Positions 1 through 8,401 of a stretch of DNA of 51,407 nucleotides are shown here, piece after piece. Under the pieces are notes generated by a model that saw only the letters and a program-made list of their open reading frames with translations, was not told the origin of the DNA and did not search any database. Source of the DNA: Oligoflexia bacterium (GTDB taxonomy: Bacteria; Bdellovibrionota; UBA1018); contig JACMNQ010000037.1 of assembly GCA_014378465.1 (NCBI GenBank), forward strand, positions 1 to 51,407. Direction: 5' to 3'. Each line of letters starts with the position of its first letter. The stretch's first letter is position 1. The translations under genes were made by a program, and so were the position numbers.

Positions 1-45
1 GTTGCAATGGCTCTGATAATCTAAGTAGAGTATGTGCAACAAAAT
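1..45 (+). repeat. Probable terminal inverted repeat of an insertion sequence lying to the left
   Basis: Bases 1-43 match the reverse complement of 51249-51291 at 33 of 43 positions by hand alignment, including an unbroken 13-base core AAGTAGAGTATGT at 23-35. The right-hand partner sits just upstream of the start of an IS30-type transposase. This orientation is what the right end of a same-orientation IS copy to the left would show. The element itself is outside the window, so the assignment is inference. Confidence 0.55.
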
Positions 46-88
46 CTTCGGGTATATGAAGCTGAATTGCCAGCATTGGATCTGACCG

Positions 89-109
89 GGTCTGACGTCT
101 GATCAGACC
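89..109 (-). repeat. Inverted repeat at the 3' end of the agmatinase-like gene
   Basis: GGTCTGA at 89-95 and TCAGACC at 103-109 form a perfect 7-bp stem around a 7-base loop that itself repeats TCTGA. The stem includes the stop codon at 103-105. No clear U-run follows on the minus strand, so it is at best a weak transcription-end hairpin. Confidence 0.3.
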
Positions 110-1167
110 TGATTGAGTTTCGCTTTGCCCTGACTCGCAAGAGTCCAGGCCGCAAGTTTGTACAGGAGACGCGCACCGACGTTTGCATCCCACTCGTCAT
201 TCTCGTTGTCGAGATTGGGGGAGACTTCATTGAGATCGAAACCGATGATCTTGCGGCCCGAAGCCACGACTTGCGAAAAGATGTAGGCTGCTTCCTGAAA
301 GTCCAGTCCGCCGGGGACGGGGGTTCCCGTATGCGGGCAGAATTTCGGATCGAGTCCATCGATGTCAAAGGAGATCCAGACTTCCTTGGGAAGGGTGGAA
401 ATGATGTCAGTGGTGATCTTCTTCCAGGACTCCCCTTCAAACTTTCGCCTGGCCAGATGAGCGTCAAAGAAAATTTTCACTCTTTCGCCGAGAGACTTGC
501 AGTAGTTCACCTCTTCTTCACAGAAGTCGCGGATCCCGACCTGCGTGAGTTTCGTCAGCTGAGGGATCAATTTCAAAGCGTTGTTCATGATTGAAGCGTG
601 CGAGAATTCAAAGCCTTCGTAAGCGTTCCGGGTGTCGGAGTGAGCGTCAAAATGCAGAACGCCGAAGGAAGGATGTTTCTCCGCCATCGCCTGAAAAGCG
701 CCGAGGGGTACTGAATGATCTCCGCCCACGATGCCGACGATCTTGCCCTGGGCGAGAAGCTTCTTCGTTTCAGCATAGACGTAAGAGTTCAATTTTTCGC
801 TGAGCTCGTTGACTCGTTTGAGAGATTTCTGAAGGGCGGGATTGCCGTCAATGACCCCTGAAGCGGCGATGATTTTCTGGGCTTCGGCTTTGCCTTCTTC
901 ATTCCACGACCGGACCTCAGCGGATTCTTTCATCATGTAAAGGCCCGCTTCGTATGGGCGTTCGACATCGAGATCATAGAGATCCACCTGCCGGCTTGCT
1001 TCGAGGATCGCCGCCGGGCCATCAGAAGTTCCGCCGCCGTAAGAAGTCGTCGCTTCCCAGGGAATCGGGAGAAAAACGAGGCTGGCCTGTTCCTGAGTGA
1101 AAGGAAGACCAAAGACGCCAGAATCGTTCAGAGAAGCAGCATTGGGATCAAACTTGTGAGTCGACAT
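103..1167 (-). CDS. speB: Agmatinase/arginase family ureohydrolase
   Basis: A 354-residue ureohydrolase of the binuclear-manganese arginase/agmatinase family, which splits guanidino compounds such as agmatine to release urea. The metal-binding signatures are intact: GGDHS at about residues 148-152, DAHSD at 174-178 and SFDIDGLDP at 266-274; TGTPVPGGL at about 280-288 is typical of the agmatinase branch. It carries a longer N-terminal and central region (about 80-140) than E. coli SpeB, so the substrate could be another guanidino acid. ATG start at 1167 with a weak ribosome site. It stands alone on the minus strand, divergent from the next gene. Family sure, substrate inferred. Confidence 0.85.
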   Translation of the reverse strand: MSTHKFDPNAASLNDSGVFGLPFTQEQASLVFLPIPWEATTSYGGGTSDGPAAILEASRQVDLYDLDVERPYEAGLYMMKESAEVRSWNEEGKAEAQKIIAASGVIDGNPALQKSLKRVNELSEKLNSYVYAETKKLLAQGKIVGIVGGDHSVPLGAFQAMAEKHPSFGVLHFDAHSDTRNAYEGFEFSHASIMNNALKLIPQLTKLTQVGIRDFCEEEVNYCKSLGERVKIFFDAHLARRKFEGESWKKITTDIISTLPKEVWISFDIDGLDPKFCPHTGTPVPGGLDFQEAAYIFSQVVASGRKIIGFDLNEVSPNLDNENDEWDANVGARLLYKLAAWTLASQGKAKLNQV

Positions 1168-1227
1168 GAGTGTCTTTTGTAATTTTCAGACGTGGCTGTC
1201 AAGCGTCAGAACTGCTAGAGTGACTGC

Positions 1228-1629
1228 ATGGGAAACGGCCCTGAAGTAAAAGTTGATGTGTATCGTCCATCCACCTGGCCAAAGTACACGAAAGGCATGT
1301 GCGAAGGCTGCTGGGCTGGCTGTTGCACGCTTCCGGTCGAAGTGAGCGCCTTTGATCTGATCCGTCTCGAGATCATCACGGAAGACGAAGCGGCAAGCTC
1401 ACTCAAGAAAGTTTCACGACGCCTCCATGCTGAAGGCGTGATTCAGAGTTTCAGTGCAAAAAATCAGCTCTTCATTCTTGAACAACGGGGCGGACGCGAC
1501 TGCATCTTTCTTGGCGCCAAGGATCGCCTCTGCACCGTCTATGAAAAGAGACCCCAGGTGTGTCGTTCTTTTCCCAAGATTGGACCCAAGCCGGGCTCGT
1601 GTCCTCAGATTCTCAAAAAACACTGTTAA
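1228..1629 (+). CDS. YkgJ-type cysteine-cluster protein
   Basis: A 133-residue cytosolic protein of the YkgJ/CxxCxxCC family, probably binding zinc or an Fe-S cluster. Cysteines occur as MCEGCWAGCC near residues 28-37 and then CIFLG, LCTVYEKRPQVCRSFP and a C-terminal C...C pair (residues 90-133). The phrase YEKRPxxCRxFP is the hallmark of this family. Biochemical function is not established for the family. The upstream gap to the divergent agmatinase-like gene is 60 bases and must hold promoters for both. Confidence 0.8.
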   Translation: MGNGPEVKVDVYRPSTWPKYTKGMCEGCWAGCCTLPVEVSAFDLIRLEIITEDEAASSLKKVSRRLHAEGVIQSFSAKNQLFILEQRGGRDCIFLGAKDRLCTVYEKRPQVCRSFPKIGPKPGSCPQILKKHC

Positions 1630-1657
1630 GATGGTTTATTTCCTGACTAAATCAGTC

Positions 1658-1663
1658 GATAAT
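1658..1663 (+). promoter_or_regulatory. Possible -10 element close to the next start codon
   Basis: GATAAT differs by one base from TATAAT and ends six bases before the ATG at 1670. No Shine-Dalgarno sequence is present there. If active it would give a leaderless transcript for the 80-residue gene. No convincing -35 box is visible, so this is weak. Confidence 0.25.
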
Positions 1664-1669
1664 TAACCT

Positions 1670-1912
1670 ATGAATAAAGAGACTTTCAAAGACACCCTTG
1701 AAAAAAAATACATCGAAGATATCCAAGACGCTTATCGTCGATGTGAGCACAACGGTGGGAAGCTGGTGGATCATTCGAAGCTCGTCACTCTGCTTTCAAA
1801 TCTGCAGAAGAACGCCAAAGCCGATGGCCTGACCTCAGGTGAGTTTGAAGATCTGACCCAGTGTGCGCTTCCTGATCTGAAAGAACTCAGTCAGATCAAG
1901 AAAGCGGCGTAG
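1670..1912 (+). CDS. Small unknown protein, 80 residues
   Basis: Not recognised. An 80-residue charged, helix-prone cytosolic protein (many K, D, E) with two cysteines (near residues 26 and 66) and no signal peptide or membrane segment. It lies 40 bases after the cysteine-cluster gene on the same strand and converges on infA with only 19 bases between. No Shine-Dalgarno sequence precedes the ATG; a GATAAT hexamer lies directly upstream. Accepted as a gene from its position and clean reading frame; function unknown. Confidence 0.55.
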   Translation: MNKETFKDTLEKKYIEDIQDAYRRCEHNGGKLVDHSKLVTLLSNLQKNAKADGLTSGEFEDLTQCALPDLKELSQIKKAA

Positions 1913-1931
1913 AACGCTCGAAACGGACTGA

Positions 1932-2192
1932 TTATTTTCTGTATCCACCGCCGGCATCGCCGGTGGGAGCGCCGAGCTTGTGGCGATGCAGGATCAGACC
2001 GTGAGTGGGATCGTAAGGTGAAACGCCAACAGTGACTCGGTCGCCGAGAATCACGCGGATGTGAAATTTCCGCATTCTTCCTGAGAGCTTGGCCATCAGG
2101 GTTTGACCGCTCGGGATTTCGACGGTGAAATTTCCATTGGCCAGAACATCGGTTACGACACCATCAATTTGCGCTAAATCGTCACGAGACAT
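1932..2192 (-). CDS. infA: Translation initiation factor IF-1
   Basis: The 86-residue product is a single S1-like OB-fold protein that binds the ribosomal A site during initiation. It aligns with IF-1 from residue 3 onward: IDGVVTDVLANGNFTVE, then SGRMRKFHIRV and GDRVTVGVSPYD, all diagnostic. The start at 2192 is chosen because the IF-1 family begins at this methionine; the 43 codons that could be added upstream do not resemble IF-1. IF-1 normally ends near residue 72; here a 14-residue Gly-rich tail follows (ending GDAGGGYRK). Isolated monocistronic position. Confidence 0.92.
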   Translation of the reverse strand: MSRDDLAQIDGVVTDVLANGNFTVEIPSGQTLMAKLSGRMRKFHIRVILGDRVTVGVSPYDPTHGLILHRHKLGAPTGDAGGGYRK

Positions 2193-2330
2193 GCTTGAGT
2201 TAACCTCTGTCGCGGACTCTGAGCCCGCAGTTTTTGATCGGATACTTCTACTTTTGAAGCCGAACCATAACACCAAAGCGCTCGGGTTGCCTATGCTAAA
2301 AACACCCCAGCATTGGCCCATAGGGGGCCT

Positions 2331-3107
2331 TCAGGGCTCCTTGACGTCTCCTGGACCGTAGCCCCAGGACTTCAAAATGGCTGCTTCATCGTCGGTGTTT
2401 GCGGACTTTTTGAACTTTGCACCGGGTCGACCTTTGACTCTCCCCTCACATTGGGGCCAGCTGCTGTGGCGCATGGGGACTCCGTTCACCAGACTGAGGT
2501 AGGAGAATGCAGCCGCTTTCGGAGCTGACTTCTCGCGGGGTTCCGGCAGTGAAGTGTCTTCAGGAATGTCATGAATCGCGATCGAGTATTGGAGCAGCGG
2601 TCCCTGATAAAGGTTCGGCCTGGGTCCGCGTGCAAAGCCGGTGGCGATCACGTCGCAGCGCTCATTGCCTGGAACACCGCTATGTCCGCGAACGAAATGC
2701 CAGGAGATGGATTGAGTTTTTCCGTAAACCTGACCTCGCTGCGCGACGACTGCTGAAAGTTCCTTCCAGAGCGGGACGTTGGCGACGTCCTTGCCATCAG
2801 CGGTCTTCCAGTCTCTCGAGCGCCAACCCCAGATCCACTGCGTGATACCCCGAATGACATAGACCGAGTCAGTATAGACTTCGACTTTGCCTGGAGTCTT
2901 CGCGACTTCGAGCAGGCCTTCGATCACGGCCGTGAGTTCCATCTGATTGTTGGTGGTCTGCCTCGTGCCGCCACCCAGTTCCTTCACTTCACCTTGCGGA
3001 AACACGACGACGGTTCCCCAGCCGCCTGGACCAGGATTGCCTGAGCAGGCTCCGTCAGCGAAGATGAGGAGAGGGATCTTGGAAGTGTCAATTTCAGAGA
3101 ATTTCAC
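2331..3107 (-). CDS. rnhA: Ribonuclease HI with a C-terminal hybrid-binding-like (viroplasmin) domain
   Basis: Degrades RNA in RNA:DNA hybrids (R-loops, primers). Residues 11-160 are an RNase HI catalytic domain with D18 (FADGACSGNPGPGG), E57 (NNQMEL), D80 (YTDS), H142 (RGHSG) and D152, i.e. a complete DEDD set. A linker (160-200) follows, then residues 202-249 (YLSLVNG...SSWPQCEGRVKG...GAKFKK) resemble the hybrid-binding/viroplasmin domain. In eukaryotic RNase H1 and several bacterial enzymes that domain is N-terminal, so its C-terminal position here is unusual. The start is a GTG with a poor ribosome site. Length 258, about 100 longer than E. coli RNase HI. Confidence 0.88.
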   Translation of the reverse strand: MKFSEIDTSKIPLLIFADGACSGNPGPGGWGTVVVFPQGEVKELGGGTRQTTNNQMELTAVIEGLLEVAKTPGKVEVYTDSVYVIRGITQWIWGWRSRDWKTADGKDVANVPLWKELSAVVAQRGQVYGKTQSISWHFVRGHSGVPGNERCDVIATGFARGPRPNLYQGPLLQYSIAIHDIPEDTSLPEPREKSAPKAAAFSYLSLVNGVPMRHSSWPQCEGRVKGRPGAKFKKSANTDDEAAILKSWGYGPGDVKEP

Positions 3108-3173
3108 GTCGCCAACATAATCTCAGGTCCAAGGCTTAAGCAATGCCCTTATGCACCATTGTGTAATGCGGCC

Positions 3174-4259
3174 TTATGCCACGTGCCGCTTGCGCTCATC
3201 GGGATGAATCACTTTGAGGCCTGCAGTCGCCGGGACATCCGAGTACCGGATGATTCCCATGATCTGTTCATCATCCAGCCAGGGCAGGCACTGATGTGGG
3301 GCGGCCTGGAGTGCGGGCAGAATCCGGTCCAGCTGCTGATGGGACGCCACGAACTGAGAAACGGAATGCATGACCTGCCGGACGGGCGTCGTTGCCCAGT
3401 CGCTCTGCGCGACCTGCTGCATGTCGCTGAGTCCGATCATCTTGACGGGCAGGTGCACGCTTCCTTCAGGCAGGCCGAGAGTTCTCCGGACTGGAAGAAC
3501 TTCAGACTGTGAGGCCACCATGAGTTCCGCAGCTTCGAGCAGCGAGCTGCGATCGGAGATCGAAGGAAGGTGAATGCCGATGTCCACGACGGAAGCTGGA
3601 GTGCGCTCGGGCGTCGGCTGCTGAAAGGCATCAGCCAGTTCAGTTCTGCTTTTCGCGTAGGTCATCACGGCCAGAAGCAGGATCAAGGGACTGAACTCGA
3701 TCAATCCCACGGCAATCAGGCAGAAGGCAGTCATCTGGGAGAGGGAATGCATGATCTGCTCGGCGCGAACGGGTCCCCATTTCTTCAACAGGGCGGGAAG
3801 GAGGGCCTTGCCCGCGTCTGTCGGAGCGGCCGGAATGAGATTGCCCAGCCCGATGATCAGATGTGTAAAAGCCATCCAGTAGGAAAAAAGGGACACCAGA
3901 GGATTGACGTTCCAGAGATAGATCGCCCAGAACAGAGTGGACACTCCGAGGTTGACGAGGGGGCGGATCCAGAAGCGGGGGGTCCCGCCTGTTCCCTGAC
4001 CCATTCTTTGACCCCCTCTTTGACTCAGCAGATTTCCGGTCAGATCATGTACACCCCAGGAGATCAGGACCCCCATGGGCAGAAGCAGTGCCCAGGCGGC
4101 ACGAGGCAGACTCAGACTCTGCACCCGAATGTTCGCGGTCTCCGCGAACCACTCGAAACGAGTTCCCGAGATGACCCAGAGGTAGAAGACCGCCACTGCA
4201 AGCGCTCCATAAAACAGGCCATGGAAGAAGTCGGGATACAGGTTTTTTTGCGATCTCAT
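3174..4259 (-). CDS. Degenerate site-2-protease (M50)-like membrane protein with CBS-like C-terminus
   Basis: A 361-residue multi-pass membrane protein shaped like the Rip3/CBS group of M50 intramembrane metalloproteases. The first helices are at about 10-31 and 55-70. The position expected to read HExxH reads HDLTG (residues 71-75), so the glutamate is Asp and the second histidine is lost. Downstream PLVNLGVSTLFW (100-111) matches the family's GPL-N segment, and GNLIPAAPTDAGKALL (139-154) matches NxxPxxPLDGG with D148 kept. Residues 225-345 look like a pair of weak CBS motifs. Probably a non-proteolytic homologue. ATG at 4259 is preferred to an in-frame TTG at 4367; neither has a good ribosome site. 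Confidence 0.6.
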   Translation of the reverse strand: MRSQKNLYPDFFHGLFYGALAVAVFYLWVISGTRFEWFAETANIRVQSLSLPRAAWALLLPMGVLISWGVHDLTGNLLSQRGGQRMGQGTGGTPRFWIRPLVNLGVSTLFWAIYLWNVNPLVSLFSYWMAFTHLIIGLGNLIPAAPTDAGKALLPALLKKWGPVRAEQIMHSLSQMTAFCLIAVGLIEFSPLILLLAVMTYAKSRTELADAFQQPTPERTPASVVDIGIHLPSISDRSSLLEAAELMVASQSEVLPVRRTLGLPEGSVHLPVKMIGLSDMQQVAQSDWATTPVRQVMHSVSQFVASHQQLDRILPALQAAPHQCLPWLDDEQIMGIIRYSDVPATAGLKVIHPDERKRHVA

Positions 4260-4528
4260 GGCCGTGAGGCGATGCAAATCTGAAACCGCTTCTTCATTTC
4301 TTGAGCAGCTCCGGACAGACTTCAGGCCGTCAAAAATACGTCGAAAAAACTGAAGCTTCGGCGTCAATGATCTGTCGCGGAAATAACCCGCTTGTGGATC
4401 GGAGAAACGGAGTTAAACTGGATTGTACGGAGTTCAGTACAGGGTTCAGCAAGATGCCAAACTCGAGGCTCCGTGTTTCCAAGGAAGAGTTCTCGTTCTT
4501 TCATTTGAATGAGTTCTCGCGGAGGGGA

Positions 4529-5929
4529 ATGTCAAATCAACGGGTGTTTTCTTACTACAGGTTTCAGCAGCGCATGAGTCGCCCGCTGAGCGCAAGGATT
4601 GCGTTACTTTCACTGGGCTGTGCCGAGGTTTCACTCGCCTTCAGCTCCCAGGCGATGGCTACGACCGGGTTCGTGCGACTTGAGTCGGATGGTTTTCTGA
4701 AAAGATCGGATGATCGAAGCAACTCCACTCAGACCATTGTGCTCGGGCCCGAGTTCAGCGGCCAGAACCGCTTCGTTGAGGGAAATGCGGATCTTCAGGC
4801 GATCGGTTACGTCACCAACAAGTCGACCTTCACTGCAGAATCGAAGAACGCCTACCTTGCAACCAGCACGCAACTGATGCCGCGTCATCAGCTCACGCTC
4901 GGACGACGTCAGTATGACTGGAGCGTCGTCGATGACCAGTGGAAGATGGGACTCTGGTCCCCGCGCTTTCTCTGGGATCCTCTTCGTCCTGAACAGATCG
5001 GCCTGACGGGTGCTTTTTATACCTATCAGTCCCAGTCGTGGCGCGTACTGGCTTATGCATCCCCTCTTTCAATTCCGGAACGCGGCTTTCCGACTCAACA
5101 GCAGGATGGACGCATCACTTCGGCCAGTCCGTTTTACATCGAACCTTTTCAAAAACTGCAGATCACTGAAAACAGAAGCCTGCCCGTCCATTATGACCTC
5201 CAGTATCCAGCGATGAGTGAACTGCTCCTCAATCCCGGCGGAGCCATGCAGGTTCGCTATGGTGAGAAGCAGGGCGGCTGGATCCAGGCCAATTATGGAA
5301 TCCTTCCCATCCTTCAGCCCAACCTCTCCATCGAGCCTTCCATCGTTCTCCAGAGCAACGAAGTGGAGGTGACGGTTCACCCACGGATTCTCTACCATCA
5401 TGTGATGACCGGTGAGACCGGTTTCAAAAACCGGGACTTCTCGCTCTGGAGCTCGGTGACCGGAGAGACTCCCCTTCAGAAGCAGATTCCAAGCAGCTGG
5501 GTCACCATACCGATCGGCCCCACTCTGATCGTTTCCGCCGGTGCCGAAGCCAACTTCAGAGGCGGCTTCAAGCTCAATGGATCACTTTTCTACCTGAATG
5601 AGACCACGCCTGCGCAGACGGACGCGGCCGTGGACACTTCTTCGCTGCAAGGTCGCTTCGAATACAAAAAGGCGGCCCGTCTCGGAGCTGAGTGGAGTGG
5701 CATGACCCACCTCACTTATTCCACTGCCTGGATCGCGGACCTCGAAGAGAAAAGCAATCTCATGTCCTTTGATCTCAACTTCCGCCCCAAGCTGGATGCC
5801 TCTCTCGTCTCCGGAGCCTGGCTCATCAACGTCGGAACAGATTTCTTCACATCATCAACAGGCACAGGTCACCTCGGGAAGTATCAGGGAAATGATCGCG
5901 TGAGAGGCGGAGTTTCGTATGTCTTCTAA
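4529..5929 (+). CDS. Probable outer-membrane beta-barrel protein (unrecognised)
   Basis: A 466-residue exported protein. The start at 4529 is chosen for the GGAGG at 4521-4525 and because it opens a signal peptide (hydrophobic core about residues 24-42, likely cleavage after AMA). The rest is rich in aromatic alternating strands, has no cysteine after the signal, and ends in YVF, an aromatic C-terminus typical of barrel insertion signals. It contains a WSVVDDQWKMGLWSPRF-type segment, but no known family was identified. The stop overlaps the start of the next gene by 11 bases, so the two are probably translationally coupled and work together at the outer membrane. Confidence 0.65.
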   Translation: MSNQRVFSYYRFQQRMSRPLSARIALLSLGCAEVSLAFSSQAMATTGFVRLESDGFLKRSDDRSNSTQTIVLGPEFSGQNRFVEGNADLQAIGYVTNKSTFTAESKNAYLATSTQLMPRHQLTLGRRQYDWSVVDDQWKMGLWSPRFLWDPLRPEQIGLTGAFYTYQSQSWRVLAYASPLSIPERGFPTQQQDGRITSASPFYIEPFQKLQITENRSLPVHYDLQYPAMSELLLNPGGAMQVRYGEKQGGWIQANYGILPILQPNLSIEPSIVLQSNEVEVTVHPRILYHHVMTGETGFKNRDFSLWSSVTGETPLQKQIPSSWVTIPIGPTLIVSAGAEANFRGGFKLNGSLFYLNETTPAQTDAAVDTSSLQGRFEYKKAARLGAEWSGMTHLTYSTAWIADLEEKSNLMSFDLNFRPKLDASLVSGAWLINVGTDFFTSSTGTGHLGKYQGNDRVRGGVSYVF

Positions 5930-8324
5930 TCGAAGTCGTGTGTTTTCGTTGTTCGCGGGATGCTCACTGATCGCCGTGCTCGTGGGCGGAGCAGGGTGCG
6001 GCCGACTGGGCGAAATGGACAGTTTGAGCAAGCTGATGAAATTGAAATCCGACACGGGTTGCCTGAACGGCATCGGCGCTCAGGTCACGAAGTATGTCGA
6101 CGGCGAAATCACGGTCAAAGAGTGGACCGGGACTCTGGACTGCATGGTCAACTCAATCGACCTCTTCAGGAAGTACGTCAAGGGCAATGATCCTCAAGGT
6201 TACAGCCAGAAAGATATTCAGGCCCTGATCAAGACTTTCATCGTCACCAACACAGATATCAGTGATGAGTTGATGTCCGCGATCTTTGAAGTCAAATCGT
6301 CCTTCATCGGTGGCAACAGGGACGTCCTCACCCATGACGAAGTTGATCAGATCTATATCCTTCATAAATTATTCAAAAAAGAGTCCACCGATCTGATTCC
6401 CTATCTCGCTGCACGCAGAGCCACACCCAACTCGAACACGATCCTGGCCTTGAGCGACGCGGTCCAGCGCATGGGCATGAATATCGCCGCCGGCCTCAGC
6501 ACGGAAAAGAATGCACTCTTCAGCAGGGCTGCGCTTGTGCTCCTTCTGGAGGAGATTGGAAAAGTTCACGGCACTGACCTTGATCCCGCCCACGTGGATT
6601 TCTATCTGAGTGCCAAAGCCGCTGTCACCGGTGGGGATTTGAGCGGTGTCGCCGGTCGTGAATGGCCAGCCCTGATTCGCGCTGCGACCGCCTACGGTGG
6701 CCCCCTCCTGGTTCAACACTGGATGAAGACTGCAGAACTCGGAGACGCCAACGAGAGCGGCGAGCTTCTCCTCAAGATCTATAAAAAACTGAGAGTCGCC
6801 GCCAGTGAAACTCTGAGACTTCGAAACGGGGTCATGCCTTTATCGGTCATTGATCAATTGATTGACACCTTGCCACCGGAACACCTCGCGCTGAGTCGCG
6901 GAGTTTCGATTCGCAAGCCTGAACTGAAAGCGTCTCTGAGACCTCTGGTCAAGAAGCTCATGAAGAGTGGTGCTTCCGATCAGGGTTTGGACGCACAGGC
7001 ACTCGATACCGTGCTGGCTCTCTTTGAAGAGGGCACTCGCAGTGAGACTCATGTCGACCGGATCTTCACCGGACTTCGAGAATCCGTCGCTCCGACCGTA
7101 TTTCTGGAGGCGGCAGACAACTACGCCCGGTCCCTCGATGCTGTGGCAAAACAGGAAGTGGCCCGTCTCAAATCCCTGGCCAGTGATTATGTGGGACTCT
7201 TTCCAGAGGGCAGCGCTGAAATTCGCTATGAACTCAGTGTTCAGGACAATCGCACTCGCAATCACATGGTTCGCATGTCCTGGATCGAAATCGGGGCTCG
7301 TCACCTGCTGAAGACTTACGCGACCGGTGCCGGTGGAGTGGGCGCGAAGCCTGACCTGCGTGAAATCATCGCGGACTTTCAACCCATCCTGTACTCCATC
7401 GGAAAATTTCACCCTGACGTGAAAGACCCCGGTGCCAAGCGCTTTCTGGAAGCGAATCTCTTCATGTTCGCCAGCAATGGCGATGAATTCATGAACCTCA
7501 ACGAGACCACCTATTACCTGGCGACTGTTCTCTCCGCCAGTTCACTCTCCTCCAGAATTCAGAACCGCATCTGGCAGCTCTGCCCGGTGATCGGTCATGA
7601 CAAGCTGAAACTCGAGACCATCTCCATGGACTGCTTCCGTGAGCACTTCTTCGCGGACTACCAATCTTTCTGGGATGATTTTCCGGAACTCATCTCCTCC
7701 TACCGGAATTTGAGCGCTGATAAACAACATCTGGTCCAGGAATCGATTGAAATTTCTGCAAGACGTCTCGGACTCAACAATGATCCGATCAGTTCCTACG
7801 ACATCGACGGTTATGCGGCCATTCCCCATTACGTCGAAACTCTGATGGCGCGGTTCGATGGACCGATCAAGGATCAGGTTCTCGACAAGAGGGAAATTCT
7901 GGATCAGGCGTTCCCCATCTTCAAGGGTGCCCTGATCGGGATTCTCGCCGAAAAACTCAAAGGCAAGATTGATGTGACCAAGATTCCGGACAGCGTGCTC
8001 GAAGGAGCTCTGACCTACATCGTTCGTTTCGGTGAAGCACCGTCGACGTTCTGGGACTATGCTCACTTCGTCTGGTGGCTTGCGGAGCGCCCTTTCTGGA
8101 TCGTTCGAGCCGATCGCGCCGCTCTCTACAAAGTCATCGCTGTACTGGGTAAAGCCAACGCGGGGCCGGCGGTCACGCCGAATACGCTTCGCCTTGCTTC
8201 GGAGGCGATCCCTGGTATCGAAACATCTACAGTGGATCCTGCTCTCAATGACGCGAACTTCGTCCTTCCGGATGACGCCTGCTACCTGCTTCCGACTGAA
8301 GATCAGGTCATGGCCTGTCGCTGA
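5919..8324 (+). CDS. Large unknown lipoprotein with repeated GG-D-T-E-like segments
   Basis: An 801-residue predicted lipoprotein: signal sequence 1-26 and lipobox ending VGGAGC with C27 as the lipidation site. The mature part is mostly helical. Several segments share a loose pattern of a helix, then G/N-G-x-D, then a polar T/N-x-x-E helix cap, for example GGNRDVLTHDEV (about 129-140), ASNGDEFMNLNE (about 522-533), and weaker ones at about 230 and 345. Four scattered cysteines could form disulfides. Not a family I can name. The start overlaps the upstream outer-membrane-protein gene; a strong hairpin follows the stop. Confidence 0.7.
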   Translation: MSSNRSRVFSLFAGCSLIAVLVGGAGCGRLGEMDSLSKLMKLKSDTGCLNGIGAQVTKYVDGEITVKEWTGTLDCMVNSIDLFRKYVKGNDPQGYSQKDIQALIKTFIVTNTDISDELMSAIFEVKSSFIGGNRDVLTHDEVDQIYILHKLFKKESTDLIPYLAARRATPNSNTILALSDAVQRMGMNIAAGLSTEKNALFSRAALVLLLEEIGKVHGTDLDPAHVDFYLSAKAAVTGGDLSGVAGREWPALIRAATAYGGPLLVQHWMKTAELGDANESGELLLKIYKKLRVAASETLRLRNGVMPLSVIDQLIDTLPPEHLALSRGVSIRKPELKASLRPLVKKLMKSGASDQGLDAQALDTVLALFEEGTRSETHVDRIFTGLRESVAPTVFLEAADNYARSLDAVAKQEVARLKSLASDYVGLFPEGSAEIRYELSVQDNRTRNHMVRMSWIEIGARHLLKTYATGAGGVGAKPDLREIIADFQPILYSIGKFHPDVKDPGAKRFLEANLFMFASNGDEFMNLNETTYYLATVLSASSLSSRIQNRIWQLCPVIGHDKLKLETISMDCFREHFFADYQSFWDDFPELISSYRNLSADKQHLVQESIEISARRLGLNNDPISSYDIDGYAAIPHYVETLMARFDGPIKDQVLDKREILDQAFPIFKGALIGILAEKLKGKIDVTKIPDSVLEGALTYIVRFGEAPSTFWDYAHFVWWLAERPFWIVRADRAALYKVIAVLGKANAGPAVTPNTLRLASEAIPGIETSTVDPALNDANFVLPDDACYLLPTEDQVMACR

Positions 8325-8347
8325 GCGGCTGGAACTTTTGAAACTGA

Positions 8348-8379
8348 AAAAGGCCACCGGGGAAACCCGGTGGCCTTTT
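8348..8379. terminator. Bidirectional intrinsic terminator
   Basis: A perfect 14-bp stem (AAAAGGCCACCGGG at 8348-8361 with CCCGGTGGCCTTTT at 8366-8379) closed by a GAAA tetraloop. It ends in a T-run on plus and, read from the other side, in a T-run on minus. It sits between two convergent genes and can serve both. Confidence 0.92.
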
Positions 8380-8401
8380 CATTTTTGGTCAGAAGTCTGA
8401 A

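Noticed and set aside
8348..8379. The perfect 14-bp stem near 8360 as a mobile repeat
   Set aside because: It has the tetraloop, T-runs and convergent-gene position of a bidirectional terminator, which explains it fully.
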